From: Piscirickettsiaceae bacterium
Lineage (GTDB): Bacteria; Pseudomonadota; Gammaproteobacteria; Nitrosococcales; Methylophagaceae
Reading direction: 5' to 3'
Assembly: GCA_018646825.1 (NCBI GenBank)
Contig: JABGUA010000151.1
Span: 1 to 9,689, forward strand
DNA length: 9,689 nt
Shown piece after piece: positions 5,385 to 9,689 of the stretch. Position 1 is the stretch's first letter. Each line of letters opens with the position of its first letter. Position numbers and translations under genes: made by a program. The notes under the pieces are model-generated. The model saw nothing but the letters and a program-made list of their open reading frames with translations. It made no database searches and had not been told where the DNA came from.

Positions 5385-6836
5385 CTAACGCCTCCAAAAT
5401 GCCGGGGTCAATACGACTAGCAAAGTAAATATTTCTAACCGACCTAATAACATTGCGATACATAACACCCATTTTGAAGGAGAATTAATACTGCCATAAT
5501 TAGCACCAACATCACCCAAACCTGGGCCTAAGTTGTTCAAGCACGCTGTCACTGCTGAAAAGGAGGTCACAATGTCCAAGCCTGTCGACATCAACAATAA
5601 ATGCATAAAACTAAAACAAAAAACATAGAGCGCTAAAAAGCCCCATACCGCGCCGACAACTTTAGGTGGTAAAACTTTATTATTAATCTTAATTGCGAAA
5701 ACCGCATTGGGGTGAATCAGCCGTAATACCTCACGATAGCCCTGCTTAAATAACAGCATGACCCGAATCACTTTCATACCGCCACCAACAGACCCGGCAC
5801 AACCACCGATATAACTCGCCATTAATAATAAGATAGGGAGAAAACCTGGCCATAAATAATAATCTGTTGTAGTAAACCCTGTCGTCGTTCCAATTGATAC
5901 GGCTTGGAAAACACCTTGATGCACTGCAGTCCAGGGGTCCTCAAAAGTATGGGTAAAATAAAGGTAAGTTGCCGTCACGACTGAAATCGTCACCAACACT
6001 AACAAATAAGCACGCAACTCTGAGTCTGCCCAATAGTGTTTAATAGAGCGATGTCGCCAAGCAAGGAAATGCAAAGAGAAGTTCATCCCGGCCAACAACA
6101 TGAAAAACACCGCAACCATTTCGACAGCTGCACTATCGAAATAGCCCATGCTCGTATCATGCGTCGAGAAGCCACCAATCGCCACCGTCGAAAAACTGTG
6201 GCCAATCGCATCAAACCAAGTCATTCCAACTACATAATAGGCTAGGGTACAAAACACGGTTAATGCTAAATAAATATACCACAGCGCTTTTGCAGTCTCA
6301 GTTATCCGAGGCGTTAATTTAGAATCTTTCATCGGCCCAGGCGTTTCAGCGCGATACAACTGCATACCACCAACACCCAATAACGGTAAAATTGCCACCG
6401 CTAAAACAACAATCCCCATCCCGCCTAGCCACTGCAAAAATTGCCGGTAGAACAAGACAGCTTGGGGCAAGTCATCCAAGCCTGTTAACACCGTAGCACC
6501 GGTCGTAGTCAAGCCAGATACTGACTCGAAAACAGCATCAGTAAATGACATTTCAGGCACGGTTGTTAAAAAGAAAGGAACGGCCCCTGACAGACCTAAG
6601 GTGACCCAGAACATAACCACCACTAAAAAACCATCACGAATTTTTAGTTCTTTACGATGCCTCCGAACAGGAAACCAAAATACCAGCCCAGTAATCAGCA
6701 ATAAAAAAAACGCTGAAACAAAAGCCTGCGTTGACCCATCTTGATAAAACATCGATACCGCTATAGGCGGTAGCAGCGTCAAGCTGAACAGGCCTAACAA
6801 AATGCCTAAAATACGTTGTATTGTTAAAAACTGCAT
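5385..6836 (-). CDS. trkH: Trk-type potassium uptake protein TrkH
   Basis: Inner-membrane channel subunit of the Trk K+ uptake system, which works with the cytoplasmic NAD/ATP-binding regulator TrkA (not in this window). The 483 residues equal the E. coli TrkH length. The sequence is hydrophobic throughout and holds the four pore-loop filter segments of the SKT superfamily: TTTGAT (110-115), AIGGFST (219-225), GTTTGFTTTD (316-325) and CLNNLGPG (432-439). The glycine-rich CAGSVGGGMKVIR (346-358) after the third filter matches the gating-loop region of the family. The ATG at 6836 shares its A with the TAA of lnt (TAATG) and has no clear Shine-Dalgarno of its own, which points to termination-reinitiation from lnt. 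Its 3' end contains the ribosome site of the methyltransferase gene. TrkG is an alternative name within the same family. Confidence 0.96.
   Translation of the reverse strand: MQFLTIQRILGILLGLFSLTLLPPIAVSMFYQDGSTQAFVSAFFLLLITGLVFWFPVRRHRKELKIRDGFLVVVMFWVTLGLSGAVPFFLTTVPEMSFTDAVFESVSGLTTTGATVLTGLDDLPQAVLFYRQFLQWLGGMGIVVLAVAILPLLGVGGMQLYRAETPGPMKDSKLTPRITETAKALWYIYLALTVFCTLAYYVVGMTWFDAIGHSFSTVAIGGFSTHDTSMGYFDSAAVEMVAVFFMLLAGMNFSLHFLAWRHRSIKHYWADSELRAYLLVLVTISVVTATYLYFTHTFEDPWTAVHQGVFQAVSIGTTTGFTTTDYYLWPGFLPILLLMASYIGGCAGSVGGGMKVIRVMLLFKQGYREVLRLIHPNAVFAIKINNKVLPPKVVGAVWGFLALYVFCFSFMHLLLMSTGLDIVTSFSAVTACLNNLGPGLGDVGANYGSINSPSKWVLCIAMLLGRLEIFTLLVVLTPAFWRR
5391..5395 (-). promoter_or_regulatory. 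Shine-Dalgarno GGAGG of the methyltransferase gene
   Basis: GGAGG on the reverse strand, inside the penultimate codons of trkH and 9 bases before the GTG at 5381. It decides the GTG start, which has no competing ATG nearby. Confidence 0.75.
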
Positions 6837-8353
6837 TAACCGGTCTGTGATTTAGAATTATTTTGCCGATAATACGCCCACACTAACAACATGAACAGCG
6901 CTAATCCTAATATTGGCCATCGCTGCCATTGAACATATAACGTCGCGCCCGCACGTGGTTGGACTTCACCCGTCAAAACAACCTGTTCAAACTGTGCAGT
7001 CGTTGCTTGCAAACCACCTCGATGGTCAATCAAAGCCGAAATACCATTCGTCGTCGCGCGAATAATGGGTCGCCCTGTTTCCAATGCGCGATTTTGAGAA
7101 ATTTGTAAGTGCTGATGCGGAGCAAAAGAATCGCCATACCAAGCATTATTGGTCGCGTTAACCAGCAGACTGGCTTCCGGCACCGTTTCCAACACTTCAT
7201 TCGAAAACGTATCTTCATAACAAATAGAAATACCTATTCTCTGACCCGCTGCGGTCAACAATGGCTGACCATCGGCGCCAATGGCAAACGAGGACATAGG
7301 TAAATCAAAAAAAGCGATCAAGCCCCGTAACCACTCGAACGGCACATAATCACCAAAAGGCACTAAATGGCGCTTATGATAAAAACCTATTTCAGAGCCA
7401 AGTGACATCATGCCATTGTAATAGCGCTCAGTCTCCTCATCATAAATTGGTAAACCTAGCAAAATATCTGTCTTGGTTTCGCGCGCTGTCTCAGCTAAAG
7501 GATCTAAGAAAAAATCCTTCACTTGATGATGGAAAGCCGTTATCGCATTTTCAGGCCAAACGACTAAATCACTAGACCAGTGCTTCTCAGTCTCTGATTG
7601 ATACAACGCAAGGGTCTTAATAATTTGTTCTTTGTCCCACTTAATACCTTGCGGCACATTACCTTGCACAATTGTCACGACTAGCGGTTTATCTTTTTCA
7701 ACCGTCCAGTCCGCGGCTTGTAAAACATATCCACCCATCCAAATCAACACAACGGCAAACAAAGCAGATAATTTCTTATATTCCCAGCAACACGCCAATA
7801 GGCCTGCCGACAACGCTACTAATAATGAAACACCTAATGCCCCAATCACTGGCGTATAACCGCTCAGCGGGCCATGAATTTGACTCGCACCAACTTCTAA
7901 CCAGGGAAACCCTGTTAAAAACCAAGCTTTAAACCACTCAAAACCCAGCCATGCGACAGGCAATAACAAGACGAAATCCGCACTAGAAAAAGCCAATAGC
8001 TGCGTCAACCTCTTAACCAGCCAACCCAAGCCTGCCGTATATAGGGCTAAAAAAGCGACGAAGCCTGCTGTTAAAGCCGCTGACAAAAACACGCTGGCTT
8101 GACCAAAAACATGGATCGCCACATAAATCCATGACACGCCAACACCAAATAAGCCCAAACCAAATAGAAAGCCACGTAATGCTGCGGAACGCGCATCTGC
8201 CTCATGCCAACTCAAAAAGAGCAGCGTTAAACTCACCAAAGCAATTGGATAATAGCCAAAAGGTGAAAAAGCCAAAGGTAACAATAAGCCAGCCGAAAGC
8301 GCTGTGAGGTTACCCCGCCAACTTGGCTTTTTATCCGCGGCCATTGTCATCAT
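6836..8353 (-). CDS. lnt: Apolipoprotein N-acyltransferase
   Basis: Integral inner-membrane enzyme that adds the third acyl chain, taken from a phospholipid, to the N-terminal cysteine of diacylated lipoproteins. This is the last step of lipoprotein maturation and is needed for Lol export to the outer membrane. Its 505 residues are close to E. coli Lnt (512). Residues 1-215 form hydrophobic segments including FSPFGYYP and the GFPWLEVG region. A nitrilase-type domain of about 225-465 has the catalytic triad Glu268 (WPENA), Lys327 (YHKRHLVPFGD) and Cys378 (ICYED). A last membrane helix lies near 478-495. The ATG at 8353 overlaps the corC stop as TAATG. ATGs at codons 2 and 4 are also possible starts, and the ribosome site is weak. 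The M48 lipoprotein in this window would be one of its substrates (inference). Confidence 0.97.
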   Translation of the reverse strand: MMTMAADKKPSWRGNLTALSAGLLLPLAFSPFGYYPIALVSLTLLFLSWHEADARSAALRGFLFGLGLFGVGVSWIYVAIHVFGQASVFLSAALTAGFVAFLALYTAGLGWLVKRLTQLLAFSSADFVLLLPVAWLGFEWFKAWFLTGFPWLEVGASQIHGPLSGYTPVIGALGVSLLVALSAGLLACCWEYKKLSALFAVVLIWMGGYVLQAADWTVEKDKPLVVTIVQGNVPQGIKWDKEQIIKTLALYQSETEKHWSSDLVVWPENAITAFHHQVKDFFLDPLAETARETKTDILLGLPIYDEETERYYNGMMSLGSEIGFYHKRHLVPFGDYVPFEWLRGLIAFFDLPMSSFAIGADGQPLLTAAGQRIGISICYEDTFSNEVLETVPEASLLVNATNNAWYGDSFAPHQHLQISQNRALETGRPIIRATTNGISALIDHRGGLQATTAQFEQVVLTGEVQPRAGATLYVQWQRWPILGLALFMLLVWAYYRQNNSKSQTG

Positions 8354-9216
8354 TATTCGCTATCTTGAGTCGGTTCTATATCCGCTAGCACCTTCATTTC
8401 AAGCAAGTGTAAACGTCGGTTATCTGAACGAATCACCTTAAAAGAAAACCGCTCAATCGTCACTGTCTCGCCACGCTCTGGCAAATGACCAAATTGATTG
8501 GTCACATAACCACCGACCGTATCAAAATCATCATCATTCCAATTAGCATCAAAGCGCTCATTAAATTCTTCGAGCTCAGTTAAAGCTTTAATCGCATAGG
8601 TCGACTCATCTCTCTGCAAAATAGGCACATCAATATCGACATCATGCTCATCTTCAATTTCACCAACAATCTGTTCAAGTACATTTTCAATGGTGATCAT
8701 TCCTGCTACACCGCCATACTCATCTACGACAATCGCCATATGGTTACGCCGAACTCTAAATTCACTCAGCAACACATTAAGACGTTTACTCTCAGGAATA
8801 AAAACCGCAGGGCGTAACAATTCACGTAGATCGAACTCGAATTTACCTGCAGACACCACCATCGACAAAACATCTTTGGCCAATAAAATACCAATCACAT
8901 CATCACGATCATCATCGACAACTGGGAAACGAGAATGTGCGGTTTCAGTAATCAACTTGAGGATCGCTTCTGGCGTTGCATCACGCGACACCATCACAAC
9001 TTGTGAACGCGGGATCATAATGTCTCTGGCTTGCATTTGAGCTACGCTCAAAGCCCCCTCCACAATAGATAACGCTTCCGCATCTAAAATGTGTCGCTCA
9101 GAGGCAGAGCGAATCAACTCAACTAATTGCTCTTGGTCTTGTGGCTCCAAAAATAACTTGCTCAATCTTTGCGACCACGATAACAATTTCGGTCGAGTTT
9201 GCTGCCCCTCACTCAT
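8353..9216 (-). CDS. corC: CorC/HlyC family CBS-domain protein (YbeX-like)
   Basis: A 287-residue predicted cytoplasmic protein without membrane segments, so it is the short YbeX/CorC type rather than the membrane-bound CNNM type. Domains in order: an N-terminal helical region with LVELIRSASERHILDAEAL, a CBS pair of about 65-122 (DIMIPRSQV, HSRFPVVDDD) and 133-188 (VVDEYGGVAGMITIENVLEQIVGEIEDE), and a C-terminal CorC_HlyC domain of about 205-276 (DDDFDTVGGYV, GHLPERGE). E. coli CorC was first linked to Mg2+/Co2+ efflux; later work on YbeX points to ribosome metabolism, fitting its place next to ybeY. The ATG at 9216 overlaps the ybeY TGA (ATGA), with AAGGTG 7 bases upstream. Confidence 0.96.
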   Translation of the reverse strand: MSEGQQTRPKLLSWSQRLSKLFLEPQDQEQLVELIRSASERHILDAEALSIVEGALSVAQMQARDIMIPRSQVVMVSRDATPEAILKLITETAHSRFPVVDDDRDDVIGILLAKDVLSMVVSAGKFEFDLRELLRPAVFIPESKRLNVLLSEFRVRRNHMAIVVDEYGGVAGMITIENVLEQIVGEIEDEHDVDIDVPILQRDESTYAIKALTELEEFNERFDANWNDDDFDTVGGYVTNQFGHLPERGETVTIERFSFKVIRSDNRRLHLLEMKVLADIEPTQDSE

Positions 9217-9677
9217 ATTGCGTCACCTTGTTCTTTATAAGGATTGTTAATCGCTAATGAAGCCAGAATCTCACCCTCTAAGGTTTCCATTTCCACAGCA
9301 TCGGCATCGTTAATATGGTCATATCCTAGCAAGTGTAAACACCCATGTATCACCATATGGGCCCAATGGTGTTCACGCAACTTAGTTTGCTCGTCAGCCT
9401 CGCGTTCAACCACCGGGACACAAATCACCAAATCACCTAAAAGTACCGGTGTTAACTCGATACCACTATCAAACGGAAATGACAGCACATTCGTCGGACC
9501 TGTCTTACCGCGATAAGTCGCATTTAAGTGAGCACTTTCAATTTCATCAACCAAGCGAATACTTAACTCACAATCCTCAGCAACTTTCTGCAGAGCAGAT
9601 TCAGCCCAGTGTTGTATCAATTGTGTCTCTGGAACAGTGCCCAAATAGACTTGTTGAACATCAACTATCACAGCCAT
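9213..9677 (-). CDS. ybeY: Endoribonuclease YbeY (16S rRNA 3'-end maturation / ribosome quality control)
   Basis: Single-strand-specific, metal-dependent endoribonuclease of the UPF0054 family, involved in 16S rRNA 3' processing and removal of defective ribosomes. Its 154 residues are the normal size. The metal-binding signature HGCLHLLGYDH (111-121) supplies His111, His115 and His121, and the conserved YRGKTGPTNVLSFPF (55-69) carries the invariant Arg56 of the RNA-binding cleft. The ATG at 9677 is preceded by AGAGA 6 bases upstream. The few remaining bases read ...AGA GAC AGT TAA TG, compatible with an upstream gene ending in a TAATG overlap. In E. coli that neighbour is the PhoH-like ybeZ, but nothing here proves it. 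First visible gene of the leftward operon. Confidence 0.97.
   Translation of the reverse strand: MAVIVDVQQVYLGTVPETQLIQHWAESALQKVAEDCELSIRLVDEIESAHLNATYRGKTGPTNVLSFPFDSGIELTPVLLGDLVICVPVVEREADEQTKLREHHWAHMVIHGCLHLLGYDHINDADAVEMETLEGEILASLAINNPYKEQGDAI
9224..9229 (-). promoter_or_regulatory. Shine-Dalgarno AAGGTG of corC
   Basis: AAGGTG on the reverse strand, within the last codons of ybeY and 7 bases before the corC ATG. It supports the 9216 start and the 4-base ATGA overlap. Confidence 0.5.
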
Positions 9678-9689
9678 TAACTGTCTCTA

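Noticed and set aside
9678..9689. End of an upstream phoH-like gene (ybeZ) with a TAATG overlap to ybeY
   Set aside because: Only about three codons are visible; the idea rests on E. coli gene order, not on the sequence, so it is not annotated.

Overview
The window reads as ordinary chromosomal DNA of a gammaproteobacterium, by eye of moderate GC. The evidence is the divergent pilM / PBP1A (mrcA) pair, the ybeY-corC-lnt cluster, a zinc-ribbon L31, and close motif agreement with the E. coli homologues. A marine Methylophaga- or Cycloclasticus-like lineage would fit, but that is only an impression. There is no sign of a mobile element, phage, CRISPR array, tRNA or rRNA. Every base outside short intergenic gaps is in a recognisable gene, and no gap exceeds about 210 bases.

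Left part (1-2953): the 5' portion of pilM (type IV pilus inner-membrane assembly ATPase-like protein) runs leftward off the edge. A roughly 200 bp AT-rich intergenic region separates it from mrcA, the bifunctional class A penicillin-binding protein 1A, which reads rightward. The beginning of pilM is abnormal. The expected ATG, with a Shine-Dalgarno, leads into a run of nine A that puts it one base out of frame with the rest of the gene. This is the most interesting point in the window.

Middle (2954-4802): a lipoprotein zinc metalloprotease of the M48 family is convergent with mrcA, with no base between the two stop codons. Upstream of it on the same strand lies rpmE (ribosomal protein L31) with its own promoter-like sequence and a short leader.

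Right part (4803-9677): a tightly packed leftward operon, in transcription order ybeY (rRNA maturation endonuclease), corC (CBS-domain protein), lnt (apolipoprotein N-acyltransferase), trkH (K+ uptake) and a small class I methyltransferase. Successive genes overlap by 4, 1 and 1 bases, and the last follows a 3-base gap, so translation is probably coupled. By analogy with E. coli, the phoH-like gene ybeZ should lie just beyond the right edge.

Functionally the window is dominated by the cell envelope: peptidoglycan synthesis (mrcA), lipoprotein maturation (lnt, which would acylate lipoproteins such as the M48 protease), pilus assembly (pilM) and ion transport (trkH, corC). Two ribosome-linked genes (ybeY, rpmE) are interspersed. 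I see no evidence of an undescribed multi-gene system; the worthwhile leads are regulatory or small-scale.
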